Source of the DNA: Thermofilaceae archaeon
Lineage (GTDB): Archaea; Thermoproteota; Thermoprotei; Thermofilales; Thermofilaceae
Reading direction: 5' to 3'
NCBI GenBank assembly: GCA_027017025.1
Contig: JALURH010000092.1
Coordinates: 1-13,520 of the forward strand
DNA: 13,520 nucleotides
The notes beneath the pieces were generated by a model that was not told the origin of the DNA, ran no database searches, and saw only the letters and a list, made by a program, of their open reading frames with translations. Each line of letters begins with the position of its first letter. Within the stretch, counting starts at the first letter, position 1. A program made the position numbers and the translations under genes. Of the stretch, positions 1 to 6,182 are shown in pieces.

Positions 1-93
1 CGGGCGCCCCAAATGGGGCAACGGGTATCTCAACCAGGCTTTTTCATGTATAAATCTCGAGCCCGTCCCCTTGGTCCACTCGGGCACCCCGGC
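1..93 (-). tRNA. tRNA-Ser(CGA), intron-containing, 3' end cut off by the window
   Basis: Reading the minus strand from 93, the acceptor strand GCCGGGG is followed by TG, a D-arm closed by CCC/GGG, an anticodon stem ACGGG/CCCGT (66-62 with 25-21), and the start of a long class II variable arm GCCCC-ATTT-GGGGC. The anticodon is CGA (59-57), decoding UCG serine. A 29-nt intron follows position 37. The last 14 nt of the T-arm, the acceptor 3' strand and any CCA lie outside the window. Exons are almost identical to the complete tRNA-Ser(GGA) at 4720-4820. They differ at the anticodon first base and by a compensated change of the 31:39 pair (G-C here, C-G there). Confidence 0.95.
27..55 (-). other. 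tRNA-Ser(CGA) intron, 29 nt, canonical position 37/38
   Basis: The exon bases CTCG (61-58) pair with intron bases TGAG (32-29), giving the 4-bp central helix of a bulge-helix-bulge motif. The 5' bulge is AG^A (57-55) and the 3' bulge is AT^A (28-26). Removing 29 nt restores a 7-nt anticodon loop CTCGAGA. No clear second helix closes the intron side, so it is a relaxed form (bulge-helix-loop). Confidence 0.88.
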
Positions 94-120
94 TATACGA
101 GAATATTACTGAAGAACCAA

Positions 121-130
121 ATATTAATAT
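121..130 (-). promoter_or_regulatory. TATA box of tRNA-Ser(CGA)
   Basis: ATATTAATAT lies 28-37 nt upstream of the first tRNA base (93), the normal distance for an archaeal TATA element and its start site. It sits inside a 9-bp inverted repeat (123-143). Confidence 0.6.
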
Positions 131-143
131 CTTAGATATTAAT
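123..143. repeat. 9-bp perfect inverted repeat downstream of uS10
   Basis: Arms ATTAATATC (123-131) and GATATTAAT (135-143) are separated by TTA. The repeat lies between the uS10 stop codon (156) and the tRNA-Ser gene on the same strand and overlaps the tRNA TATA box. It could be a weak transcript-end hairpin, a protein-binding dyad, or a by-product of AT-rich sequence. Confidence 0.6.
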
Positions 144-155
144 GTAATGTTTTCC

Positions 156-476
156 CTACATCTTTACTTCTATTTCTACTTTTACAGTGGGTGGTACTCT
201 TGTACGCATTAGTAATCTCATAGCTTTCTCATCAGCATCCATATCAATTATCCTCTTATGTATCCTTAGTTCCCAGTGATCAAATGTTTCGTATCCCTGA
301 CCAGATGGCGCACGCCTTGTAGTAACCCGGAGCCTTTTGACTGGTAAAGGTATGGGTCCACGCATCCGCACTCCTGTTCGCTTAGCTATACTCCTTATTT
401 CCTCACATACGGCATTTAGGTCTTCTACTGAAGTACTTACAAGTTTTATTCTTACGATTCCAGGCAACTCTATCAC
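156..476 (-). CDS. rps10: 30S ribosomal protein uS10
   Basis: Small-subunit head protein uS10, 106 residues, close to the roughly 100 residues usual in archaea. The signature is RIKLVSTSVEDLNAVCEEI near the N-terminus, then GPIPLPVKRLRV (about residues 40-51) and the loop TTRRAPSGQGYETFDHWELRIHKR that reaches into the subunit. The C-terminal strand VPPTVKVEIEVK is intact. The only in-frame start before residue 38 is GTG at 476, so that start is used. No strong Shine-Dalgarno sequence precedes it. It follows EF-1alpha by 50 nt on the same strand, the usual EF-1alpha-uS10 pairing in archaea, and the two are probably co-transcribed. The gap contains a purine/pyrimidine-biased GAAA-like run at 483-500. 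Confidence 0.96.
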   Translation of the reverse strand: MIELPGIVRIKLVSTSVEDLNAVCEEIRSIAKRTGVRMRGPIPLPVKRLRVTTRRAPSGQGYETFDHWELRIHKRIIDMDADEKAMRLLMRTRVPPTVKVEIEVKM

Positions 477-526
477 CAGTCGGAGAAAGAAAGAAAGAAG
501 GATAAAATAAAGGTTTAGGTTTGTTT

Positions 527-1828
527 TTAATATCCCTCAGCTTTCTTTACGTCGAGCACTACTCCAGCAGCTATCGTTCTTCCAGAATCTCTTATTGCGA
601 ATCTACCTAGTTGTGGTATCTCAGAGTATTTTTCCACTACAACTATTCTCCTAGGTTTAAATCTTACTACCGCTGCATCACCCTGCTTTATGTAGTTGGG
701 TTTTTCCTCAGCTACAGCACCTGTCCTTGGATCTATTTTCTGTAGAAGCTCGGAGAATGTTACTGGCGCTGTAGCTGTATGAATATGTAGTACAGGTGTG
801 TAGCCAGCTGCGATTGCTGTTGGATGGTATAATACAAATATTCTGCCGGTAAACTCCTCTACAACCGTTGGTGGATTATCCACATGTCCAGCAACATCAC
901 CCCTCTTTAGTTGTCTCCTCTCAATTCCCTTAACGTTAAAACCTATATTATCTCCTGGATATGCCTCTTGTATCGGTGTATGATGTGTCTCAATAGACCT
1001 CACCTCTCCCGTGACCTTCGGTGGCATGAAGATGAGTTTATCACCAACTTTTAGTACTCCTGTCTCCACTCTGCCTACGGGAACTGTCCCGACACCTCGA
1101 ATAGAGTATACGTCTTGGATAGGTATTCTAAGAGGTTTATCTACTGGTCTTGGAGGCTCCTTGAATGTGTCAAATGCTTCATATAGTGTTGGTCCATCAT
1201 ACCACCCTGTTTTTTCACTTTTCTTAGTTATATTATCACCGTACCAAGCAGATGTCGGGACAAACGGTATCTCAGCAACCTTATATCCAACCATTCTGAG
1301 GAGCTTAGATAATGTGCTCTTTATTTCCTCATATCTTTCCTTGCTGTAATCTACGGTATCCATCTTATTCACCGCAACTATTAACTGGTCTACACCCATG
1401 GTTTTTGCAAGAAATACATGCTCTCTAGTTTGCCCAGCAGGACTAATACCAGCCTCGAATTCTCCCTCTTTAGCAGAGACCACTAATAGTGCACAATCTG
1501 CTTGGCTTGCACCTGTTATCATGTTTTTAACGAAATCTCTATGGCCAGGGGCATCTATTAGTGTGAAGAAATATTTCTTTGTTTCAAACTTGTAGAAACC
1601 TAAGTCGATTGTTAATCCTCTTTCCCTCTCCTCCTTTAGTTTATCGAGTACCCATGCATATTTCCAATTTTCCCTTCCAAGTTTTTTATCCTCCTCCTCG
1701 TACTGCTGAATTATACGTGGATCTATTGCTCCGACTTCATAAAGGAATCTCCCCATTAGAGTAGATTTACCGTGGTCTACATGCCCTATCACGACTATAT
1801 TTAAATGAGGTTTTTTCTGGCTTGACAT
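527..1828 (-). CDS. tuf: Translation elongation factor 1-alpha (aEF1A)
   Basis: GTPase that delivers aminoacyl-tRNA to the ribosome in the cytosol, 433 residues, full length. The G domain shows G1 GHVDHGKS (15-22), G3 DAPGH and G4 NKMD, followed by SA(W) at G5. The C-terminal beta-barrel domains include the tRNA-contacting region and end in RTIAAGVVLDVKKAEGY. The ATG at 1846 would add six residues, but GAGGTGG ends 6 nt before the ATG at 1828, and the family begins with a short MSSQKKPHLN-type N-terminus, so 1828 is chosen. A TATA-like box at 1870-1880 precedes it. It heads the EF-1alpha/uS10 unit. Confidence 0.97.
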   Translation of the reverse strand: MSSQKKPHLNIVVIGHVDHGKSTLMGRFLYEVGAIDPRIIQQYEEEDKKLGRENWKYAWVLDKLKEERERGLTIDLGFYKFETKKYFFTLIDAPGHRDFVKNMITGASQADCALLVVSAKEGEFEAGISPAGQTREHVFLAKTMGVDQLIVAVNKMDTVDYSKERYEEIKSTLSKLLRMVGYKVAEIPFVPTSAWYGDNITKKSEKTGWYDGPTLYEAFDTFKEPPRPVDKPLRIPIQDVYSIRGVGTVPVGRVETGVLKVGDKLIFMPPKVTGEVRSIETHHTPIQEAYPGDNIGFNVKGIERRQLKRGDVAGHVDNPPTVVEEFTGRIFVLYHPTAIAAGYTPVLHIHTATAPVTFSELLQKIDPRTGAVAEEKPNYIKQGDAAVVRFKPRRIVVVEKYSEIPQLGRFAIRDSGRTIAAGVVLDVKKAEGY

Positions 1829-1869
1829 ATTTTCCACCTCATACAAGCTTCTAGGTTGCTAGCCTAGAA

Positions 1870-1880
1870 AGAATATATCG
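1870..1880 (-). promoter_or_regulatory. Probable TATA box of the EF-1alpha/uS10 operon
   Basis: On the minus strand the bases read CGATATATTC, about 45 nt before the chosen EF-1alpha start. A start site some 25 nt downstream leaves a leader of roughly 20 nt that includes the GAGGTGG ribosome-binding site. Confidence 0.5.
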
Positions 1881-1920
1881 TCCTAATAAATTTTAGTTAC
1901 TGTGTGTCCCAGGTATAATC

Positions 1921-2427
1921 CTAGTATGAATACATTTTTGTCGATGTACCATAAATTAGGGCCATAAATATGGACACTATAATGAACCATGCAGGATGAT
2001 TTAGAGGCATATACCCTAAAATGGGAAAAATCACTACTACCTTATCTGCTCCTATAATATCTGTAGTAATTCGCAGCAATATGTACCATGTTACCAGACT
2101 TATGGCAGATGATTTCAGCCTTTCTTTGAAAGCAAACTTACGCAACCTATCTATTCTTCTAGACTCTCTAAGAATTTCTTCATACATCTTCCTATCTTTT
2201 TTCTTAATAGCCCTCTTTCTTCTTTCTTCCCAGATTTTAATCTCTTTCATAGCTCTATCTAACGCTTCCTCATTAACAATAGTTGCCGTAATACGTCTTA
2301 TGATTATGGAAGAAAACACAGATAATGAAGTTGATGTAAGGGATATTACAGGCCATCTAAGTAGTGGTTCAAATATAGTTTGTATGGCTATGATTAACTG
2401 GTAGTAGGGATTAGTCATAGTATTCAT
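1921..2427 (-). CDS. EMC3/DUF106-family membrane protein (YidC-like insertase)
   Basis: 168-residue membrane protein with an N-terminal TM segment (about 24-42), a long charged helical stretch rich in Lys, Arg and Glu (about 50-105, a likely cytosolic coiled coil), and two C-terminal TM segments (about 108-125 and 140-160). This order matches the archaeal DUF106 family, related to YidC/Oxa1, Get1 and EMC3, which inserts membrane proteins. The classification rests on architecture and position: in many archaea this gene lies in a cluster secY-adk-DUF106-eL34-cmk-eL14-cbf5. Here it is divergent from eL34, and secY and adk are absent from the cluster. Only 46 nt separate the two start codons. A second Met at residue 4 is an alternative start. 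Confidence 0.8.
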   Translation of the reverse strand: MNTMTNPYYQLIIAIQTIFEPLLRWPVISLTSTSLSVFSSIIIRRITATIVNEEALDRAMKEIKIWEERRKRAIKKKDRKMYEEILRESRRIDRLRKFAFKERLKSSAISLVTWYILLRITTDIIGADKVVVIFPILGYMPLNHPAWFIIVSIFMALIYGTSTKMYSY

Positions 2428-2473
2428 AGTAATATTTTTTTGCTAGATTAAAAATTGCTTGAGGGGGTTTGAT
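2428..2473. promoter_or_regulatory. Divergent promoter region between EMC3-like gene and eL34
   Basis: The 46-nt gap holds AT-rich elements for both directions: TTTTTAATC on the minus strand (about 2448-2456, near 25 nt before the EMC3-like start, implying an almost leaderless mRNA) and AATATTTTT (about 2431-2440) on the plus strand. GAGGGGG (2461-2467) is a ribosome-binding site 6 nt before the eL34 ATG at 2474. Confidence 0.5.
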
Positions 2474-2746
2474 ATGCCTAGACCGTCACTAAGATCTAGG
2501 ACGACAAAGAGAAAACTTGTGAGAACTCCCGGTGGTAGACTTGTACTTCGAGTAATACCTAAGAAACATGACTACCCTAAATGTGCTTTATGTGGACGTC
2601 CACTCCAAGGTTTTCCAAAAATGACGGCTAAAGAGGAGAGAAGGGGCCACCGTCCGCCTACGAGAGCTTATGGCGGTTATCTGTGCTATAGTTGTTTAAA
2701 GAAAGGTCTTAAGGAGGCAGTGAGAAACTTATATTATTCTGCATAA
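2474..2746 (+). CDS. rpl34e: 50S ribosomal protein eL34
   Basis: 90-residue archaeal/eukaryotic large-subunit protein. It begins MPRPSLRSRTTKRK, with the typical basic TPGGRLVLRVIPKK segment. A zinc site is formed by two CxxC pairs (C37/C40 and C71/C74), with GFPKMTAKEERRGHRPPTRAYGG between them. An upstream in-frame ATG at 2459 would add MRGFD, but the purine-rich GAGGGGG ends 6 nt before 2474 and family members start MPRP, so 2474 is chosen. First gene of the eL34-cmk-eL14-cbf5 group, followed by cmk after 10 nt. Confidence 0.97.
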   Translation: MPRPSLRSRTTKRKLVRTPGGRLVLRVIPKKHDYPKCALCGRPLQGFPKMTAKEERRGHRPPTRAYGGYLCYSCLKKGLKEAVRNLYYSA

Positions 2747-2756
2747 ATCTCTTTTT

Positions 2757-3317
2757 ATGGCTAGTTTAGTTGTAGCGGTAAGCGGCAAACCCGGTAGTGG
2801 AAAAACCACATACGCACGATTTATAGCGGAAAAATATAGGCTTCGATACATTTCTAGTGGATATTTGTTTAGAAAAATAGCAGAGGAAAGGGGGTTAAGC
2901 TTTGAGGAGCTACATAGATTAGCTGAGTTAGATCCATCAATTGATAAGATGATAGATGGGAAAGCTATTGAGGAAGCAAAGAGGGGTGGTGTAGTCGTCG
3001 AAGGACACCTTGCGGTATGGATTTTAAAGGATATAGCACATATTAAGATAATTCTTAATGCACCTTTGAAGATTAGAGCTAAACGGATAGCAGATAGAGA
3101 TAAGGTAAGTCTGGATAGAGCCTTGAGAGAGGTTAAGATCAGGGAAGAAAGTAACTACCGTAGAGCATTAAAATATTACAATCTAGATATTAACGATTTC
3201 TCCATAGCTGATCTCGTCGTATCAACCTATCCTCTTACTATCGACTCTGTAAAGAGAGTTATTGGAACATTCCTGGAGGGTTATAAGGAAGCTAGGCCAG
3301 AACTATTTACATGCTGA
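2757..3317 (+). CDS. cmk: Cytidylate kinase, archaeal type
   Basis: 186-residue P-loop kinase that phosphorylates CMP/dCMP with ATP, in the cytosol. Walker A is GKPGSGKT (10-17). It continues with the archaeal CMP kinase pattern YISSGYLFRKIAEERGL (the substrate-side helix), VVVEGHLAVWILKD, and the lid-like R-rich stretch RIADRDKVSLDRALREVKIREESNYRR. The C-terminus LVVSTYPLTIDSVKRVI is intact. Length fits the short archaeal type of about 180-190 residues. It lies 10 nt after eL34, so it is probably co-transcribed, and 78 nt before eL14, where a new TATA box appears. Confidence 0.94.
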   Translation: MASLVVAVSGKPGSGKTTYARFIAEKYRLRYISSGYLFRKIAEERGLSFEELHRLAELDPSIDKMIDGKAIEEAKRGGVVVEGHLAVWILKDIAHIKIILNAPLKIRAKRIADRDKVSLDRALREVKIREESNYRRALKYYNLDINDFSIADLVVSTYPLTIDSVKRVIGTFLEGYKEARPELFTC

Positions 3318-3355
3318 CAAGTTATTTGCGTTGATCGAATTAGGAGGAACAAATT

Positions 3356-3365
3356 CTTATATACC
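3356..3365 (+). promoter_or_regulatory. TATA box of the eL14-cbf5 unit
   Basis: TCTTATATAC stands about 35 nt before the eL14 ATG (3396), a strong crenarchaeal TATA element. A start site near 3385 leaves a short leader with the purine-rich GGGGCAGGGAG. eL14 and cbf5 can therefore be transcribed apart from eL34-cmk. Confidence 0.6.
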
Positions 3366-3395
3366 CCTTTATAATAGCGAGGTGGGGCAGGGAGT

Positions 3396-3695
3396 ATGCC
3401 GAGAGTCTTTGATATAGGTAGAATTTGTGTTAAGGTTGCCGGTAGAGAGGCAGGTAGAAAATGTGTAATAGTGGATATAATTGATGAAAACTATGTACTA
3501 GTTACAGGTCCTAAAAACTTGACAGGGGTGAAGAGAAGAAGAGCTAATATAAAACACTTAGAGCCTCTTCCCTACAAGATAAATATTCAAAGAGGCACTG
3601 ACGATGAAGGTGTTCTAAAGGCTCTAGAAGAGGCCGGATTGCTTGAAGAGATGAGAAAGGGTATTAAGCCTATTATCGAAACTAAGTCACGGTAG
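3396..3695 (+). CDS. rpl14e: 50S ribosomal protein eL14
   Basis: 99-residue large-subunit protein. The KOW/SH3-like fold signature is seen in FDIGRICVKVAGREAGRKCVIVDIIDENYVLVTGP, followed by the basic segment TGVKRRRANIKHLEPLPYKINI. Length fits archaeal eL14 (about 95-100). The ATG at 3396 is preceded by a purine-rich stretch and a clear TATA box. cbf5 begins 8 nt after the stop, the standard archaeal eL14-cbf5 arrangement. Confidence 0.96.
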   Translation: MPRVFDIGRICVKVAGREAGRKCVIVDIIDENYVLVTGPKNLTGVKRRRANIKHLEPLPYKINIQRGTDDEGVLKALEEAGLLEEMRKGIKPIIETKSR

Positions 3696-3703
3696 AATTT
3701 AAT

Positions 3704-4719
3704 ATGTATCTAAAAACTCTTGAAAAAAGGGAGGTATTTATTAAGGACGAAGACGAAACTGACCCTAGATACGGTAAGAGACCTGAGGAGAGAAGTATAG
3801 AGGAATTATTAAAATACGGTACTATAAATCTCGATAAGCCCGTGGGTCCATCAAGTCATGAAATAGTGGCGTGGCTAAAGAGATTATTGGGGCAGAGAAA
3901 AGTTGCTCATGCAGGGACCCTAGAGGGGTATTAACCCGGGGAAACCCTAAGGTATCTGGAATACTCCCTATAGTACTCAATAGAGCTGTAAAGGTACTTC
4001 CAGTATTGTTAAAGGAGGACAAGGAGTATATCTGTGTAATGAGATTACACGGAGACGTCTCGGATGAGAGACTAGAAAAAGTCATAAACTTATTTAAGGG
4101 ACCAATTTTCCAGAGACCTCCATTGCGGTCAGCTGTTAAACGTACAGTAAGGATTAGACGCATATATGATATTAAAATTTTGGAAAGAGAGGGGAGAGAA
4201 GTTTTACTTCATGTTTGGTGTGAAGCGGGAACCTATATGAGAAAATTATGCCATGACATAGGGGAAATACTTGGAGTTGGAGCACACATGCAGGAATTGA
4301 GGAGAATCAGATCAGGGAGTTTGACAGAAGATGAACATCTAGTTACACTCCATGACGTCATTGATGCCTATAGGTTTTGGATAGATAATGGTCTAGAAGA
4401 CCCCTTAAGGAGAGCTATTATCCCTGTTGAATATACTGTCCAACATATCCCTAAGGTAGTTATACGTGATACAGCTGTCGATGCTATATGCCACGGAGCA
4501 CCTCTAGCTGTACCCGGAGTATTAATGGTTGACTCTAGGATAAGGAAAAAAGACTATGTAGCAATCTTCACATTAAAGGGAGAACTGGTAGCTATAGGAG
4601 AAGCTGCTATGAGAAGTGAACAAATATTGGCTTCAAAGCGTGGTATAGCGGTGAAACCACGTTTCGTAGTAATGGAGCCAGGCACATATCCCCCTGCATG
4701 GAAAAGGGAGGAGAATTAA
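3704..4719 (+). CDS. truB: tRNA/rRNA pseudouridine synthase Cbf5, interrupted by a 20-nt intron
   Basis: Catalytic subunit of H/ACA ribonucleoproteins (with Nop10, L7Ae and Gar1), also able to make Psi55 in tRNA. Read directly, the frame stops at 3932-3934, but both sides are strongly Cbf5-like: INLDKPVGPSSHEIVAWLK before and NPKVSGILPIVLNRAVKVL after. Exons 3704-3923 and 3944-4719 join to give 331 residues, normal for archaeal Cbf5. The junction creates the catalytic motif GTLDPKVSG, with the nucleophile Asp74 split between the exons (G + AC). The C-terminal PUA domain is visible (about residues 245-325, from VVIRDTAVDAICHGAPLAVPG to VVMEPGTYPPAW). The start is the ATG 8 nt after eL14. Its partner gene nop10 is also in the window. 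The stop codon abuts the convergent tRNA-Ser(GGA). Confidence 0.95.
3924..3943 (+). other. Archaeal pre-mRNA (BHB) intron in cbf5, 20 nt
   Basis: Exon bases CCCT (3918-3921) pair with intron GGGG (3938-3941), forming the 4-bp central helix. The 5' bulge is AG^A (3922-3924) and the 3' bulge is AA^A (3942-3944). Inside, GGG (3925-3927) pairs with CCC (3935-3937). Outside, AGGG (3913-3916) can pair with CCCT (3945-3948) with one base offset. Cutting after the second base of each bulge gives GAC CCT AAG GTA (D-P-K-V). Crenarchaeal cbf5 introns removed by the tRNA splicing endonuclease and ligated are established; this one falls at the equivalent catalytic motif. Confidence 0.9.
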
Positions 4720-4820
4720 TGGCGCCGGGGCCGGGATTCGAACCCGGGCGCCCCAAATGGGGCAACGGCTATCCGAGTGGGGCTCCAGGCCGTCCCCTTG
4801 GTCCACTCGGGCACCCCGGC
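4720..4820 (-). tRNA. tRNA-Ser(GGA), with a 12-nt intron and encoded CCA
   Basis: Class II tRNA on the minus strand: acceptor GCCGGGG (4820-4814) with CCCCGGC, discriminator G, and genomic CCA at 4722-4720. The anticodon stem is ACGGC/GCCGT, the long variable arm GCCCC-ATTT-GGGGC, and the T-arm CCGGG-TTCGAAT-CCCGG. The anticodon GGA (4786-4784) decodes UCC/UCU serine. Without intron and CCA the product is 86 nt, normal for tRNA-Ser. The gene converges on cbf5 with no base between the cbf5 stop (4717-4719) and the CCA. Confidence 0.96.
4771..4782 (-). other. tRNA-Ser(GGA) intron, 12 nt, position 37/38
   Basis: CTGG (4788-4785) pairs with TCGG (4776-4773) using two G-U pairs, giving the central helix. 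The bulges are AG^C (4784-4782) and AT^A (4772-4770). Splicing gives the 7-nt loop CTGGAGA. The intron is near the lower size limit for archaeal tRNA introns and leaves only a 5-nt loop beyond the bulge (bulge-helix-loop). Confidence 0.88.
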
Positions 4821-4843
4821 TTCCATTTGGTAGCCTTATTTCG

Positions 4844-4854
4844 TATTAATAAAG
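4844..4854 (-). promoter_or_regulatory. TATA box of tRNA-Ser(GGA)
   Basis: On the minus strand CTTTATTAATA is centred about 28 nt upstream of the first tRNA base at 4820, the expected spacing for an archaeal tRNA promoter. Confidence 0.6.
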
Positions 4855-4985
4855 TTTGGGATAAGGAATATAGCTATTTTCTCTCTATATATTGTAGAGA
4901 CATTTGTTCTACCATTGTATTATGTTCTAACGTAATCATACACGCTATCTAACCACTATTTCTACTGATTCAACTGGAGATTGTA

Positions 4986-6170
4986 ATGTCTAATATTGAA
5001 GAAATTTTTGAGAAATATATATCCTCTAGAATCTTTAAAGATAGGGAGAAGCTTCTCCCAGATTATGTACCTAGGGAACTTCCTCACCGTGATAACCAGA
5101 TTAGACGACTTGCAACCATATTAGCTCCTGCTTTAGGGGGATCTAGACCATCTAACGTTTTTATATATGGTCTGACTGGTACAGGGAAAACCGCTGTAAC
5201 GAAATACGTTCTCAGGAAACTTTACGAGAAAGCAAAGAAAAAGATAGAGTTTACTTACGTTAACTGTAGACAAAATGATACGAGTTACAGGGTTTTAGCC
5301 GAATTAGCTAGGAGTATAGGCGTTAGGGTACCGTTTACCGGACTTGCTACAAGTGAGGTTATGAAACGCTTTTTAGATGGCTTAGAAAGAAAAGCTAGGA
5401 TCTTAATTGTTGTTTTAGATGAAATTGATCATTTAGTTAAGAAGCATGGTGATGACGTTTTATATTTCTTAACTAGGATTAATGAACAGCTGAGTAGATC
5501 CAGGGTTACGATCATTGGGATAACTAATGACTTAAAGTTTATGGAGTTTCTCGATGCTAGAGTAAAGAGCAGTTTAGGAGAAGAAGAGCTCGTCTTTCCA
5601 CCTTATACGGCTACCGAGCTGGAGGACATTCTTAGGAAAAGGGCAGAAGAAGCCTTACATAGTGATGTTTTACATGGTGGAGTTATTCCCACAGTAGCTG
5701 CTATAGCGGCTAGGCAGAATGGTGATTGTCGCCTTGCTCTTGACTTACTACTTAAGGCAGCAGATATCGCTGAGAGAATGGGCTCACCACATATCACGTT
5801 AGACCATGTTAAGTTAGCACAAAAAGAAATTGAGAGGAATTTAACTATTGATGTAATTAAGACTATGCCCTTACATGTAAAGCTTGTTTTGGCGGCCATA
5901 TATCTCCTAGAAGATGAGAACTATAGAATGGTTACCACAGGTGCTATCTATAATAAATACACTGATATAACTAGGAGCTTAGGTGTAGAACCTGTTACTC
6001 AAAGAAGAGTTAGCGATATTATAAATGAGTTAGATATGTTAGGTCTTATCAATGCTAAAGTAGTAAGTATGGGCAGATATGGTAGGACAAAGGTTATTAG
6101 CCTAAGTGCTAGTAAAGGTAGCATAAGGGAGGGGTTGAGAGAGGATATATTTTTAGCAAATATCCTTTAA
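4986..6170 (+). CDS. cdc6: Orc1/Cdc6 replication initiator
   Basis: 394-residue AAA+ ATPase that recognises archaeal replication origins and loads MCM. It has Walker A GLTGTGKT (62-69), Walker B VVLDEID (142-148), sensor 1 near TIIGITND (175-182), and an AAA+ lid with the arginine-rich CRLALDLLLKAADIAE region. The C-terminal winged-helix DNA-binding domain (about 290-394) includes RVSDIINELDMLGLINAKVVSMGRYGRTKVISL. Length fits the family. The ATG at 4986 follows GGAGA (4976-4980) with a 5-nt spacer. It stands alone: upstream is the divergent tRNA-Ser, downstream the convergent GPN GTPase, whose stop is 12 nt away. Confidence 0.95.
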   Translation: MSNIEEIFEKYISSRIFKDREKLLPDYVPRELPHRDNQIRRLATILAPALGGSRPSNVFIYGLTGTGKTAVTKYVLRKLYEKAKKKIEFTYVNCRQNDTSYRVLAELARSIGVRVPFTGLATSEVMKRFLDGLERKARILIVVLDEIDHLVKKHGDDVLYFLTRINEQLSRSRVTIIGITNDLKFMEFLDARVKSSLGEEELVFPPYTATELEDILRKRAEEALHSDVLHGGVIPTVAAIAARQNGDCRLALDLLLKAADIAERMGSPHITLDHVKLAQKEIERNLTIDVIKTMPLHVKLVLAAIYLLEDENYRMVTTGAIYNKYTDITRSLGVEPVTQRRVSDIINELDMLGLINAKVVSMGRYGRTKVISLSASKGSIREGLREDIFLANIL

Positions 6171-6182
6171 TGTTATCTATTT

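Noticed and set aside
483..500. GAAA-type simple repeat between EF-1alpha and uS10
   Set aside because: Only about four imperfect units. This is consistent with chance or a pyrimidine-rich leader in the transcript, not a repeat element.
1011..1764. Plus-strand ORFs opposite EF-1alpha
   Set aside because: They are antisense shadows of a highly conserved gene with no recognisable domain.
3871..4719. A separate protein starting at ATG 3871 covering the C-terminal part of Cbf5, with a truncated gene at 3704-3934
   Set aside because: The first 25 residues from 3871 have no Cbf5 similarity, while the upstream frame does. A 20-nt BHB intron joins both halves at the known intron site and restores GTLDP, so one spliced gene explains it better than a frameshift or two genes.
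4698..4952. 84-residue plus-strand ORF after cbf5
   Set aside because: It is mostly the antisense of tRNA-Ser(GGA), with GC-rich tRNA-derived residues (repeated Gly and Pro), followed by AT-rich intergenic DNA.
4821..4985. Replication origin with origin recognition boxes next to orc1
   Set aside because: The 165-nt gap is AT-rich, and one segment (CTCCAGTTGA on the minus strand near 4972-4981) loosely resembles part of an ORB. There is a single partial match and no repeated boxes, so an origin is not supported.
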